A stretch of DNA of 64,000 nucleotides from Catenulispora pinistramenti (GCF_018274385.1 NZ_JAAFYZ010000027.1:1-64000), one strand, 5' to 3'; counted from the stretch's first letter, positions 15,984 to 24,777 are shown. Numbers and translations are program-made. The notes: generated by a model not told the origin, from the sequence alone.

Positions 15984-16628
15984 ATGAGCACGCCGACCGG
16001 AGCGAACGGGGATTCGGTGCCGCACCCTGGGCCGTCGCAATCCCCGGTGCCGGAGGGGCCGAATCAGCCTGCGAGCCCCCTGCCTCAGCCGGCGCCGCAG
16101 CCCTCGCACCAGGCCGCGCCGCAGCCCCCGAACCAGGCCGCGCCGCAGCCCCCGCACCAGCTGGCGCCCGGTTATCAAGGTTCGCCATCAGGCGGGGACC
16201 ATGCGCACCCGCCGCACCCCCACCAGCCCCCGCCGCGCGCCGCCGTCACCGTCCCGCTCGGCAAGATGCTCTACCTCTGCGTCGCGGCCCTCGGCGTGAT
16301 CAACCTGTTCCTCGGCTACGTGAGCGCCGGGGACGGCGACTCCGCCAACCTCTACAAGGCGGCCGTCGCGATCTACGCCCTGGCCCCGACCATGTTCTTC
16401 CTGGCGGGTCTGGTCGCAGTGCGCGGATTCCTGCCCGGCGAGCGCGCTCCCGGCGTGCTGCCCGCGATGATCACCACGGCCGTCTTCGTCACCCTGGTGC
16501 TCTCGGCGATCAGCTCGTCCGGGGCCGGTGACCTGCAGACGCTGTTCCTGGTGTTCGGCGCCGTGCAGTTCATCCTCGCGTGGCTGGCGTACCTGTTCGA
16601 CGCGGGCGTGATCGCCGCGCGCCGCTGA
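15984..16628 (+). CDS. Small four-helix membrane protein with Pro-rich N-terminus (DUF5336-like)
   Basis: I choose ATG 15984 because GGAACGGAGC is a good ribosome site; the frame is open further upstream. This gives 214 residues. Residues 1-90 are Pro/Gln-rich with APQPSHQAAPQPP-like repeats. Four hydrophobic helices follow (about 96-210), with LGVINLFLGYVSAGD in the first. The layout matches DUF5336 proteins of actinobacteria, among them the mycobacterial 34-kDa antigen. Its job is unknown. It is transcribed divergently from the FadE26-like operon and converges with the PNPOx-like gene. Confidence 0.75.
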   Translation: MSTPTGANGDSVPHPGPSQSPVPEGPNQPASPLPQPAPQPSHQAAPQPPNQAAPQPPHQLAPGYQGSPSGGDHAHPPHPHQPPPRAAVTVPLGKMLYLCVAALGVINLFLGYVSAGDGDSANLYKAAVAIYALAPTMFFLAGLVAVRGFLPGERAPGVLPAMITTAVFVTLVLSAISSSGAGDLQTLFLVFGAVQFILAWLAYLFDAGVIAARR

Positions 16629-16658
16629 GCACGCCGCCGCCCGCGGACCGCCGACCGC

Positions 16659-17114
16659 TCACATCTTCGAGTGGTCCCACGAAGCCGTCCGCTTGGCGCG
16701 CACCCGCACCACCGCCCGCTTGCGCGCCTGCTGTTCGACGAACGGCCGCATCGCCTCGGCGTCCGCGCCGAAGACCTCGGGGTAGCGCGCGGTCAGCGCC
16801 ATGCCGAAGGCCACGACCTGGTCGTAGTCGTCGATCAGGTCCACCTCGCCGTAGACCGTGACCCCGCGCAGTTCGTCGTAGGCGATCCCGTCCTCGAGCA
16901 GGCAGGTGATCCGCGGATCGCGCCGCAGGTTCACCGCCTTCTGGGACTTGCCGTACGTCCAGAACGCCAGATCGCCGTCCAGCAGGGCGTAGTACATGGT
17001 GACCAGGTGCGGCGTACCGTCGGCGTTGGCCGAGGCGATCTGGAGCTTGCGCCCCGCGCCGAAAAAGGTTTCGATCTCATCATCGGACATCCGGATGCGG
17101 TCCCGCTGACTCAT
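16659..17114 (-). CDS. PNPOx-like split-barrel FMN/F420 protein
   Basis: This is a small cytosolic split-barrel protein; the start ATG 17114 (MSQRDRIRM) gives 151 residues and avoids running into the divergent promoter. The pyridoxamine 5'-phosphate oxidase-like fold is shown by LQIASANADGTPHLVTMYYAL, a LAFWTYGKSQKAVNLRRDPRI segment and VTVYGEVDLIDD. Relatives use F420 or FMN as cofactor to reduce unknown substrates. It shares a 26-base divergent promoter region with the MpaB-like oxygenase gene. Cofactor and substrate cannot be read from the sequence. Confidence 0.82.
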   Translation of the reverse strand: MSQRDRIRMSDDEIETFFGAGRKLQIASANADGTPHLVTMYYALLDGDLAFWTYGKSQKAVNLRRDPRITCLLEDGIAYDELRGVTVYGEVDLIDDYDQVVAFGMALTARYPEVFGADAEAMRPFVEQQARKRAVVRVRAKRTASWDHSKM

Positions 17115-17122
17115 GCGGAAAG

Positions 17123-17136
17123 TAGAACAGGTTTCG
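17123..17136. promoter_or_regulatory. Near-consensus KstR-like site
   Basis: TAGAACAGGTTTCG matches the KstR pattern TNNAACNNGTTNNA except for its last base. It lies exactly between two divergent starts (17114 and 17141). Weaker than the site before the FadE operon, it may be a degenerate operator or chance. Confidence 0.35.
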
Positions 17137-17140
17137 ATTG

Positions 17141-18100
17141 ATGACGGCAAGGCTCTCCGCCCCGGCCCGCGGGCTGAAGGCGTACGTCCGGCACGAGGTG
17201 AACGTCAGCGTCCACGGCACCGAGGGCCTACGCCTGCGGGAGCGTTACGCCGACCCGCCCGGCGATCCGGGGCTGTTCGGCCCGGATTCGGTGACCTGGC
17301 GGGTGCACTCGGACTCCCCGGGCATGCTGATGGGCGGCTTCGCCTCCCTGATGCTCCAGTCGTTGCACCCGCTGGCGATGGCCGGGGTCGACCAGCACTC
17401 CGACTTCCGGACCGACCCGCTCACCCGGCTCAATCGGACGGCCGCCTACGTGGTCACGACGACGTACGGGTCCCGGCAGGTCGCCGAGGCGGCGGTGGCG
17501 TATGTGCGCGACCGGGTCCACCCGCACATCCACGGCACGGCCCCCGACGGCCGCCCCTACAGCGCCGGCGACCCGCACCTGCTGACCTGGGTGCACGTCG
17601 CGGAAGTCCGCTGCTTCCTGGCCGGCTACGAACGCTTCGGCGCCCCGCCGCTGACCGCCTCGGAACGCGACCGCTACTTCCGCGAGGTGGCGGTCCCGGC
17701 GCGGCTGCTCGGAGCCCGGGACGTGCCGGAGTCGGCGTCCGAGGTCGCGCAGTACCTGCGGGACATGCAGCCCGAACTCCAGGCCACCGAGGCGGCGATC
17801 GAGGGGATCCACTTCATCCGGAACTTCGGTACCAATCCGCGCGAGCGCGCGGCGGTCCGGGTCGTGATGAACGGCGCCGCCGCGCTGCTGCCGGGCTGGG
17901 CCCGGGATCCGCTGCGCCTGGGCCGCTCCGACGCCGTCCGGCTGCTGCTCGACCGGCCGCTGGCGCAGGCCGCGGGGCGCACTCTGCGCTGGGCGATGCA
18001 GCCCTCGGAGATCGTCGGCATGGCCTACGCCCGGATGGGGCGCACGCCACCCGCGCCGCACAGCGACTGGCGGGTGCACGCTGAGGCGTCCAACTTCTAG
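17141..18100 (+). CDS. MpaB/DUF2236 family oxygenase-like protein
   Basis: This 319-residue protein has ATG 17141 as the likely start; a TTG just before it is also in frame. It belongs to the DUF2236 (rubber oxygenase/MpaB) family, haem b proteins represented by latex-clearing protein and the MpaB oxygenase. Seen here: the early VTWRVHSDSPGMLMGGFASLMLQ segment, LHPLAMAGVDQHSDF, TAAYVVTTTYGSRQVAE and the VHVAEVRCFLAGYERF block with histidines suited to bind haem. The substrate is not known. It is divergent from the PNPOx-like gene and converges on the LLM gene. Confidence 0.82.
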   Translation: MTARLSAPARGLKAYVRHEVNVSVHGTEGLRLRERYADPPGDPGLFGPDSVTWRVHSDSPGMLMGGFASLMLQSLHPLAMAGVDQHSDFRTDPLTRLNRTAAYVVTTTYGSRQVAEAAVAYVRDRVHPHIHGTAPDGRPYSAGDPHLLTWVHVAEVRCFLAGYERFGAPPLTASERDRYFREVAVPARLLGARDVPESASEVAQYLRDMQPELQATEAAIEGIHFIRNFGTNPRERAAVRVVMNGAAALLPGWARDPLRLGRSDAVRLLLDRPLAQAAGRTLRWAMQPSEIVGMAYARMGRTPPAPHSDWRVHAEASNF

Positions 18101-18197
18101 CTTTCCCGGCTGATTTTCCAGCCTTCCCGCCTGATCGCGGTCGCGCGGTCGCGCGGTCGCCCGCTTCACGGAAAGACGCGGCGCCGCCTTCAGCCCG

Positions 18198-19085
18198 TCA
18201 CGCTGTGGGCGGCTCCGCGGAGAACGCCTTCCAGGCGTCCGCCACGACGGCCAACTCCCGCCAGGCCTTCTCCGGCCGCTCCAACTCCGCCGGGTTCCCG
18301 TGGTACGGATCCAGCACCACGACCTCCGAGCCCAGCGCCCGCAGCCGGTCCAGGTCGTCGAGCACCTGCTCCAGGGTGCCGATACCGGCCTGGCGCTCCG
18401 GATCGGTGACCGGCTCGGCCGTCAGCCGCAGCCTGATCCGCGGCGCCAGCGTCGGGACCGCGCGACCGGCCTCGTCGGCGAAGGCCTTCAGCCGGCCGAC
18501 CGCGTCCTGGATCCAGTCCATGGTGAAGCCCAGCGGGTGCCAGCCCTGCCCGGCCACCACGGCCCGCCGGATGCCCGCGTCGCTGTTGCCGCCGATCCAC
18601 ACCGGCGGTCCGGGCAGCTCATCCGGGGCCAGCGCGGGCGCCACGCCCTCGACGCCGCCGCCCCAGATCTGGTGCATCTCGTCCAGGTGCTCGTCGGTCA
18701 GCGTCCCACGGCGCTTGAACGGCACGCCCAGCGCCTTGAACTCCTGCTGGGCCCAGCCGACCCCGACGCCGAGCACGAACCGGCCGCCGGAGAGCCGGTG
18801 CAGGCTGGCCGCCATCTGCGCGGTCAGGGCCGGCTGCCGGTAGGGCATGATCAGCACCGTGGTGCCCAGCCGGATGTTCTCGGTGCGCCCGGCCAGCCAG
18901 GCCAGCGTGGTGAACGGGTCGTGGAACGGGCCGGGGTAGACGCGGCCCACGTCCTCGGTGACCAGCACGTGGTCGGACATCATCAGCAGGTCGAAGCCCA
19001 GGCCCTCGGCGACGTGCGCCCAGCGTTCCAGGACCGCCACCGACGTGGCCGGACCGAAATTCGGGACGTTGACCCCCAGCCGCAC
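18198..19085 (-). CDS. LLM-class F420-dependent oxidoreductase
   Basis: This 295-residue TIM-barrel protein is of the luciferase-like monooxygenase superfamily, subgroup TIGR03619-like. It starts with MRLGVNVPNFGPATS and contains LLMMSDHVLV, LAWLAGRTENIRLGTTVL, RFVLGVGVGWAQQEF and GFTMDWIQ. In actinobacteria this subgroup uses the deazaflavin F420 to reduce or oxidise substrates; the substrate here is unknown. It is flanked by the MpaB-like gene (convergent) and the NamH gene (same strand, 102 bases downstream). A steroid/lipid role is possible from the neighbourhood but not shown. Confidence 0.87.
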   Translation of the reverse strand: MRLGVNVPNFGPATSVAVLERWAHVAEGLGFDLLMMSDHVLVTEDVGRVYPGPFHDPFTTLAWLAGRTENIRLGTTVLIMPYRQPALTAQMAASLHRLSGGRFVLGVGVGWAQQEFKALGVPFKRRGTLTDEHLDEMHQIWGGGVEGVAPALAPDELPGPPVWIGGNSDAGIRRAVVAGQGWHPLGFTMDWIQDAVGRLKAFADEAGRAVPTLAPRIRLRLTAEPVTDPERQAGIGTLEQVLDDLDRLRALGSEVVVLDPYHGNPAELERPEKAWRELAVVADAWKAFSAEPPTA

Positions 19086-19187
19086 GGGCCTGTTCCTTCC
19101 GCTCGCCTCCGGTCCGCTCCGGACCAGATATGCAAACTACCGCGCCGACGGCCTCTGTTCCCGTCCGGCCGGATTCGGACAGCGCGC

Positions 19188-20804
19188 TCAGACCTTGGCT
19201 TCCGCCGGAACCTCAGGCAGCTCGCCGTCCTCGGCGGTCAGCGGCCGGGCCACCAGTTTGCGGTCGTCGCTGGTCAGGCAGCGGCCGGAGGCCAGGTCGA
19301 ACTGCCAGCCGTGCATCGAGCAGGTCAGTACGCCGTCCGCGACCGTCCCGAACCGGGTCAGGTCGGCCTTCAGGTGCGGGCAGTGCCGCTGCACCGCGTA
19401 GCCCTCGGCCTTGGCCAGGTCGGTGACGTCGCTGGACTCGGCGTAATAGCCCTCGACATACGTCATGTGCTCTTCGGACAGCGACTTGAAGAACGTGTAG
19501 ATGTACTCGTTGTAAGGGCCCTTGCGCGAGGCCTGGAACCGGCAGGACAGGAACAGCTCGTTCACCCAGTCCGGGGTCCGGTTCCGCACCAGCTCCTCGA
19601 TCAGCGGCCGGTCGGTGCGGAACTTGTAGCGGCACTCCGCCTCGCCGTCCCACTCTCCGACGGTACGTGTCAGGAAGTCGAAGACGATCTGGTCGTCCAC
19701 CTCGCCGGTGGCCGGGTCGGCGGTCTCCAGCAGGATCCGGCCGTTCAGCCCGGCGCAGGTGTAGTCGGCCCAGGCCAGCAGCGGCTCGATCCACTCCTTG
19801 AGCTGGCCGACCAGGTCCGACTTGTCCTGCGGCAGGCCCGCGTGCATCGCCTCGATCTGCGGCTGCGCGCGCTTCTGGTAGTTGGTCAGGTAGGTGCGGC
19901 GGTCGCCGTAGATCTCATCGATCTGCGCCTGCGGGACCTGCTCGATCTCGCACTTGCCGTCCGGGCCGAGCACCACGGTCGTGCCGGGGATGAACAGGTG
20001 GCCGTTGTCGTGGCCCTGTTCGCGCATGAACTCCAGGAACGCCAGCTGGCTCGGGAAGACGTTCGCCGGGTCGTCGTCGAAGTCGTTGATGGCGAACAGG
20101 CCGTCGCGCTCGTCCAGGAAGCAGGGCGGGCCGGCGAACGGGAACACCTGCTTGGCGTCGTACTGGTCGACGTAGCGCAGCGCGCGGGCCATGCCGTTCT
20201 CGCGCTTGCGGCGGCCGACAGTGGCCTTCATCCGCTCCGGGAAGTCGTAGACCATCGGGTACCAGATGGCGCCGGAGTACTGCAGGAAGTGCGCGTCGTA
20301 GGGACCGAAGGCCGCGACCGGGCCGTCCTCGACCGGCCGGGCGTCGTTCTGGTTGAAGATCCGCACCTCGCCGTCGTCGATCGCGATGCCGCTGTCGCCG
20401 AGCGGGCCGTCGGTCGGGGTGATCAGCGCGTCGATGAGGATCCGCAGGCCGCCCGGGAGCTCGGTGACCTCGCGGTTGCGGGTCTGCACGAAGTTCCGGA
20501 AGCCCAGCTTCTCCAACTCGTCCCGCAGGTCCGGGACCTGGTAGTCGGGCAGCAGGACCGTGGTGTCCTTGGACATGTTCGCGGCGAGCCAGCGCGGGTC
20601 GTAGTGGTCGTGGTGCAGGTGCGAGACGAACAAGTACTCGGCGTCTCGGATCCCCGCCGGGTCGGCCTGCGCCCCGAAGGCGGAGTTGTCCGGGAAGGGG
20701 AACCACGACGCGAAGTACGCCGGGGTGAACCACGGGTCACAGACGATCCGGCCGGCGGCAGTCTCCACCAGCATCCCGGCATGACCAATCGACGTGATGC
20801 GCAT
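19188..20804 (-). CDS. namH: UDP-N-acetylmuramate hydroxylase (NamH)
   Basis: The start at ATG 20804 (MRITSIGHAGMLVET) gives 538 residues. An N-terminal metallo-beta-lactamase-like domain carries HLHHDHYD at about 62-69; the C-terminus (about 470-515) is a Rieske-type centre with RHCPHLKADLTRF and LTCSMHGWQFDLASGRCLTS. The same domain order and sequence flavour (CDPWFTPAYFASWFPFPDNS, SGAIWYPMVYDFPE) are seen in mycobacterial NamH, the enzyme that hydroxylates the N-acetyl group of UDP-MurNAc to give N-glycolylmuramic acid in peptidoglycan. The open frame upstream of 20804 belongs to the divergent LLM gene's shadow. Confidence in family is high; the exact reaction is from homology. Confidence 0.85.
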   Translation of the reverse strand: MRITSIGHAGMLVETAAGRIVCDPWFTPAYFASWFPFPDNSAFGAQADPAGIRDAEYLFVSHLHHDHYDPRWLAANMSKDTTVLLPDYQVPDLRDELEKLGFRNFVQTRNREVTELPGGLRILIDALITPTDGPLGDSGIAIDDGEVRIFNQNDARPVEDGPVAAFGPYDAHFLQYSGAIWYPMVYDFPERMKATVGRRKRENGMARALRYVDQYDAKQVFPFAGPPCFLDERDGLFAINDFDDDPANVFPSQLAFLEFMREQGHDNGHLFIPGTTVVLGPDGKCEIEQVPQAQIDEIYGDRRTYLTNYQKRAQPQIEAMHAGLPQDKSDLVGQLKEWIEPLLAWADYTCAGLNGRILLETADPATGEVDDQIVFDFLTRTVGEWDGEAECRYKFRTDRPLIEELVRNRTPDWVNELFLSCRFQASRKGPYNEYIYTFFKSLSEEHMTYVEGYYAESSDVTDLAKAEGYAVQRHCPHLKADLTRFGTVADGVLTCSMHGWQFDLASGRCLTSDDRKLVARPLTAEDGELPEVPAEAKV

Positions 20805-20897
20805 CGATCCAACGTATCGCACCGCGAGACCCCCGAACGGTACTCTGCACCCGGGGCGGATCATAGGCGGACGCCTCCGAGGGCGAGCCAGGGGGCA

Positions 20898-21971
20898 GTG
20901 AGTCAAGTGATCGTGGACGGGGTTCTGCTCGGCAACCGGACGGACAGCGACGCGGCGCTGACCGTACGGCTGGCCGTCCTCGCCGACGAGCTCGGCTATC
21001 GGGAGATCTGGCTGGGGGAGTCGACCGGCCACGACGCGTTCGCGCTGGCCGTGGCGGTCGCCGCGGCCGCCGGCGACCTGCCGGGGGCGTGCGCGGACGC
21101 CGAGGCGGGGCGGCCGCCGGGCGCGGGCCCGGCCACCGCCGACGAGATCCGCCGCGCGACCCCCGAGCCGAGGAACCGCGCCGCGCTCACTCTCGGCCCG
21201 CTCCCGGCGCTCGTCAGGGACCCGGTCACGGCGGCTCGCGGGGCCGCCAGCGTGGCAACCCTCACCGGACGCGACATCGGCCTGGCCCTGACCGCCTCGA
21301 CCGGCCTGGTGGTCGTGGACTGGCACGGCCGGCCGCGCACCGATCCGGCCACCGCGCTGGCCGAGACCCTGACCGTGCTCGGCCCGCTGACCCGCAACGA
21401 GCCGATCAGCTTCCAGGGCGTCTCGGTCCGCTCCCGCGGCTTCCGCGCGCGGCTGGAGCCCTCCGAGGCCTCGCTCACCGTGCTCGCCTTCGGGCTGGAG
21501 GCCAGCGAGGTCGCCGTCGGGCGGGCCGACCGGGTGGCCGTACCGCTGGCCACCGTCGAGCACGCCGCGCGGATCAAGGCCCGGTTAGCCCTGACCGCCG
21601 ACCGGCTGCACCGCTCCGTACCCCGGTTGGCCGTGTTCCTGCCCACCGTGGTCGACCCCGACCAGCAGGCCCTGGACTGGATCCGGCGCTCGCTGCTGCC
21701 CTACCTGGACGCCGACGGCTTCGGCCGGATGTTCGCCGAGGCCGGCCACGGTGAGCTGGTCGACCTGGCCCGCGGCGGGGCCCACGAGCGCTCGCTGCTG
21801 GCCGCCATGCCCGAGGACGTGCTGCGCTCCATCGCGGCCATCGGGGACCTGAACCAGGTCTGCTCGGCGTTCGAGGACTACCGGCAGGCCGGGGTGGACG
21901 AGATCGTGATGCTGCCGGAGAACCACGCACCGGGTGTGATCGAGCACACCATCCGGGCACTAGCGAAGTAG
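20898..21971 (+). CDS. LLM-class flavin/F420 oxidoreductase
   Basis: This protein of about 357 residues starts at GTG 20898 (or GTG 20907), just after AGGGGG. The luciferase-like TIM barrel is recognisable: VDGVLLGNRTDSD, LADELGYREIWLGEST, LTLGPLPALVRDPVTAARGAASVATLTGRDI and a late AGVDEIVMLPENHAPG. It is divergent from namH and lies directly before the accD leader hairpin. It is a second LLM protein in the region and differs from the one at 18.2 kb in sequence. Substrate and cofactor are unassigned. Confidence 0.83.
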   Translation: MSQVIVDGVLLGNRTDSDAALTVRLAVLADELGYREIWLGESTGHDAFALAVAVAAAAGDLPGACADAEAGRPPGAGPATADEIRRATPEPRNRAALTLGPLPALVRDPVTAARGAASVATLTGRDIGLALTASTGLVVVDWHGRPRTDPATALAETLTVLGPLTRNEPISFQGVSVRSRGFRARLEPSEASLTVLAFGLEASEVAVGRADRVAVPLATVEHAARIKARLALTADRLHRSVPRLAVFLPTVVDPDQQALDWIRRSLLPYLDADGFGRMFAEAGHGELVDLARGGAHERSLLAAMPEDVLRSIAAIGDLNQVCSAFEDYRQAGVDEIVMLPENHAPGVIEHTIRALAK

Positions 21972-21988
21972 GCGCGCGCTGGCAGACT

Positions 21989-22036
21989 CTTTGTTGCGAG
22001 CGTGTCCTCGCGTACACGCGAATATCCGCAACAAAG
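21989..22036 (+). promoter_or_regulatory. Nested hairpin covering the accD ribosome site
   Basis: An outer 10-bp perfect stem pairs CTTTGTTGCG (21989-21998) with CGCAACAAAG (22027-22036). An inner 6-bp stem pairs GCGTGT (22000-22005) with ACACGC (22014-22019). The 3' arm of the outer stem overlaps the first bases of the AAAGGAG ribosome site (22033-22039) for the ATG at 22049, so folding would hide it. This suggests translational control of the carboxylase gene. Confidence 0.65.
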
Positions 22037-22048
22037 GAGTTGCCCCAT

Positions 22049-23605
22049 ATGACGGAATCAGGCGTGCCACCGCACACCCTTCCGCACCACGACCTGCCCG
22101 AGCTGACCGCGGAGATCCTGCGCGGCGGGGCGGAGAAGTACCACGCGGCGAACGAGAAGAAGGGCAAGCTGTTCGCCCGCGAGCGGGTCGCGCTGCTGGT
22201 CGACGCGGGGTCGTTCGTCGAGGACGGCCGGTTCGCCAACGCCATGGCCGCCGACCTGCCCGCCGACGGCGTGGTCACCGGCACCGCCCGGATCGCCGGC
22301 CGCCCGGTGTGTTTGATGGCCAACGACTCGACCGTGAAGGCCGGGTCCTGGGGCGCGCGGACCGTCGAGAAGATCATCCGGATCATCGAGACCGCCTACC
22401 GCACCGGCGTGCCGATGGTCTATCTGGTGGACTCCGCCGGCGCCCGCATCACCGACCAGGTGGACCTGTTCCCGGGCCGGCGCGGCGCGGGCAAGATCTT
22501 CCACACCCAGGTCCGGGCCTCCGGCTCGATCCCGCAGGTCTGTGCGCTGTTCGGGCCCTCGGCGGCCGGCGGGGCGTACATCCCGGCGTTCTGCGACGTC
22601 GTGGTGATGGTCGAGGGCAACGCCTCGATGTACCTGGGCAGCGACCGGATGGTCGAGATGGTCACCGGCGAGAAGACCACGCTGGAGGAGATGGGCGGCG
22701 CGCGGGTGCACTGCGCCGAGTCCGGCGTCGGGCACTTCCTGGTGAAGACCGAGCAGGACGCGCTGGACACCGTCAAGCGCTACCTGTCCTACCTGCCTTC
22801 GAACTGGCAGCAGGACGCGCCGGTCGCCGAGCCCGCGGACTCCCCGGCGAACATCGACCTGGCGGCCCTGGTCCCGGAGAGCGAGCGCCAGGCGTTCGAC
22901 ATGCGGCGGTTCGTCAAGGGCCTGGTCGACACCGACTCCTTCTTCGAGATCCACGCCTTGTGGGCCCGCGAGCTCACCGCCGGCTTCGCCCGCCTGGACG
23001 GCAAGCCGGTCGGCATCATCGCCAACAACCCGATGTTCAAGGGCGGCGTGCTCTTCGTCGACTCCGCCGACAAGGCCACCCGCTTCATCCAGCTCTGCGA
23101 CGCCTTCAACGTGCCGCTGCTGTTCCTGTCGGACGTCCCCGGTTTCATGGTCGGTACGGCGGTCGAGAAGCAGGGCATCATCCGGCACGGGGCGAAGATG
23201 ATCACCGCGGTCTCCGAGGCCACGGTGCCGAAGATCTGCGTCGTGGTCCGCAAGGCCTACGGCGCCGGCCTGTACGCCATGGCCGGCCCCGGCTTCGAAC
23301 CGGACGCCACCATCGCGCTCCCCACCGCCAAGATCGCGGTGATGGGCGCCGAGGCGGCGGTGAACGCCGTCTACGCGAACAAGATCGCGGCCATCGAGGA
23401 CCCGGCCCAGCGCGAGGCCTTCGTCGCCGACAAGCGCGCCGAGTACGAGACCGACATCGACTTCGTGCGCCTGGCCAGCGAACTGGTCGTCGACGACATC
23501 GTCGACCCGTCCGACCTGCGGACCAGTCTGATCGCCCGCTACCGCGCGGCCGAGGGCAAGGACCGCTTCTTCTCCCGCCGCCGTCACGGCGTCACCCCCG
23601 TCTGA
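22049..23605 (+). CDS. Acyl-CoA carboxylase beta (carboxyltransferase) subunit
   Basis: This 518-residue biotin-dependent carboxyltransferase subunit of the AccD1/methylcrotonyl-CoA type transfers carboxyl from carboxybiotin to acyl-CoA. ATG 22049 is preferred, 9 bases after AAAGGAG. Motifs include LFARERVALLVDAGSFVEDG, GARITDQVDLFPGRRGAGKIF, CALFGPSAAGGAYIPAFCD and DVPGFMVGTAVEKQGIIRHGAKM with the paired oxyanion-hole regions. Acyl-CoA dehydrogenase follows after 14 bases. In mycobacteria accD1-accA1-fadE19 degrade leucine; here the biotin-carrying alpha subunit is absent, so it must come from elsewhere. Substrate is inferred from the family only. Confidence 0.87.
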   Translation: MTESGVPPHTLPHHDLPELTAEILRGGAEKYHAANEKKGKLFARERVALLVDAGSFVEDGRFANAMAADLPADGVVTGTARIAGRPVCLMANDSTVKAGSWGARTVEKIIRIIETAYRTGVPMVYLVDSAGARITDQVDLFPGRRGAGKIFHTQVRASGSIPQVCALFGPSAAGGAYIPAFCDVVVMVEGNASMYLGSDRMVEMVTGEKTTLEEMGGARVHCAESGVGHFLVKTEQDALDTVKRYLSYLPSNWQQDAPVAEPADSPANIDLAALVPESERQAFDMRRFVKGLVDTDSFFEIHALWARELTAGFARLDGKPVGIIANNPMFKGGVLFVDSADKATRFIQLCDAFNVPLLFLSDVPGFMVGTAVEKQGIIRHGAKMITAVSEATVPKICVVVRKAYGAGLYAMAGPGFEPDATIALPTAKIAVMGAEAAVNAVYANKIAAIEDPAQREAFVADKRAEYETDIDFVRLASELVVDDIVDPSDLRTSLIARYRAAEGKDRFFSRRRHGVTPV

Positions 23606-23619
23606 GCGGAGGAACTCCC

Positions 23620-24777
23620 ATGGATCACCGTCTGAGTGAAGAGTACGAAGCCCTGCGCGCCACCGTCGAGGAGTTCGCCCACGACGTCGTCGCCCCCAAA
23701 ATCGGCGCCTTCTACGAGCGCGAAGAGTTCCCCTACGAGATCGTGGCCCAAATGGGCCGCATGGGCCTGTTCGGCCTCCCCTTCCCCGAGGAGTACGGCG
23801 GCATGGGCGGCGACTACTTCGCCCTGTGCCTGGCCCTGGAGGAACTGGCGCGCGTCGACAGCTCGGTCGCCATCACCCTCGAAGCCGGCGTGTCCCTCGG
23901 CGCGATGCCCGTGTACCGCTTCGGCACCGAGGAGCAGAAGCAGCAGTGGCTCCCCAAGCTCTGCGGCGGCGAAATGCTCGGCGCCTTCGGCCTCACCGAA
24001 CCCGGCGGCGGCAGCGACGCCGGCGGCACCCGCACCACCGCCGTCCTGGACGGCGACGAGTGGGTGATCAACGGCACGAAGTGCTTCATCACCAACTCGG
24101 GCACGGACATCACAGGCCTGATCACCGTCACCGCCGTCACAGGCAACAAAGCGGACGGCCGCAAGGAGATCAGCAGCATCATCGTCCCGTCCGGTACCCC
24201 AGGCCTGACCGTGGCCCCGAAGTACAGCAAGGTCGGCTGGAACGCCTCCGACACCCGCGAACTCTCCTTCGCGGACGTCCGCGTCCCCGCCGCGAACCTC
24301 CTCGGCGAACGCGGCCGCGGCTACGCCAACTTCCTCCGCACCCTGGACGAAGGCCGCATCGCCATCGCAGCCCTGTCCACAGGCCTATCCCAAGGCTGCG
24401 TCGACGAATCAGTGAAGTACGCCCACGAACGCCAAGCCTTCGGCCACCCGATCGGCGCCAACCAAGCGATCCAATTCAAACTGGCGGACATGCGCCTGCG
24501 CGCCCACACCTCCCGCCTCGCCTACTACGACGCGGCCAGCCGCATGCTCACCGGCGAACCCTTCAAAGCCGAAGCCGCCATGGCCAAGCTCTACTGCTCA
24601 GAAGCAGCCGTCACCAACGCCCGCGAAGCCACCCAGATCCACGGCGGCTACGGCTTCATGAACGAGTTCCCCGTGGCGCGCATGTGGCGCGACTCGAAGA
24701 TCCTGGAGATCGGCGAGGGGACTTCCGAGGTGCAGCGGATGCTGATCGCTCGGGATATGGGACTGCCCGAGGCGTGA
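23620..24777 (+). CDS. Acyl-CoA dehydrogenase (FadE19/isovaleryl-like)
   Basis: This 385-residue flavin enzyme starts at ATG 23620 behind GGAGGA. Family motifs are LFGLPFPEEYGGMGGDYFA, AFGLTEPGGGSDAGGTRT with FAD and substrate contacts, a NGTKCFITNSG stretch and a C-terminal IHGGYGFMNEFPVARMWRD with IGEGTSEVQRMLIAR. Co-occurrence with AccD suggests branched-chain acyl-CoA (leucine type) oxidation. It ends the operon; a bidirectional hairpin follows at 24805-24833. Confidence 0.9.
   Translation: MDHRLSEEYEALRATVEEFAHDVVAPKIGAFYEREEFPYEIVAQMGRMGLFGLPFPEEYGGMGGDYFALCLALEELARVDSSVAITLEAGVSLGAMPVYRFGTEEQKQQWLPKLCGGEMLGAFGLTEPGGGSDAGGTRTTAVLDGDEWVINGTKCFITNSGTDITGLITVTAVTGNKADGRKEISSIIVPSGTPGLTVAPKYSKVGWNASDTRELSFADVRVPAANLLGERGRGYANFLRTLDEGRIAIAALSTGLSQGCVDESVKYAHERQAFGHPIGANQAIQFKLADMRLRAHTSRLAYYDAASRMLTGEPFKAEAAMAKLYCSEAAVTNAREATQIHGGYGFMNEFPVARMWRDSKILEIGEGTSEVQRMLIARDMGLPEA

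Noticed and set aside
18300-20897. Very long plus-strand frame running into the second LLM gene
   Set aside because: Over this span it is antisense to the first LLM gene and namH; only the part from 20898 has the LLM fold.
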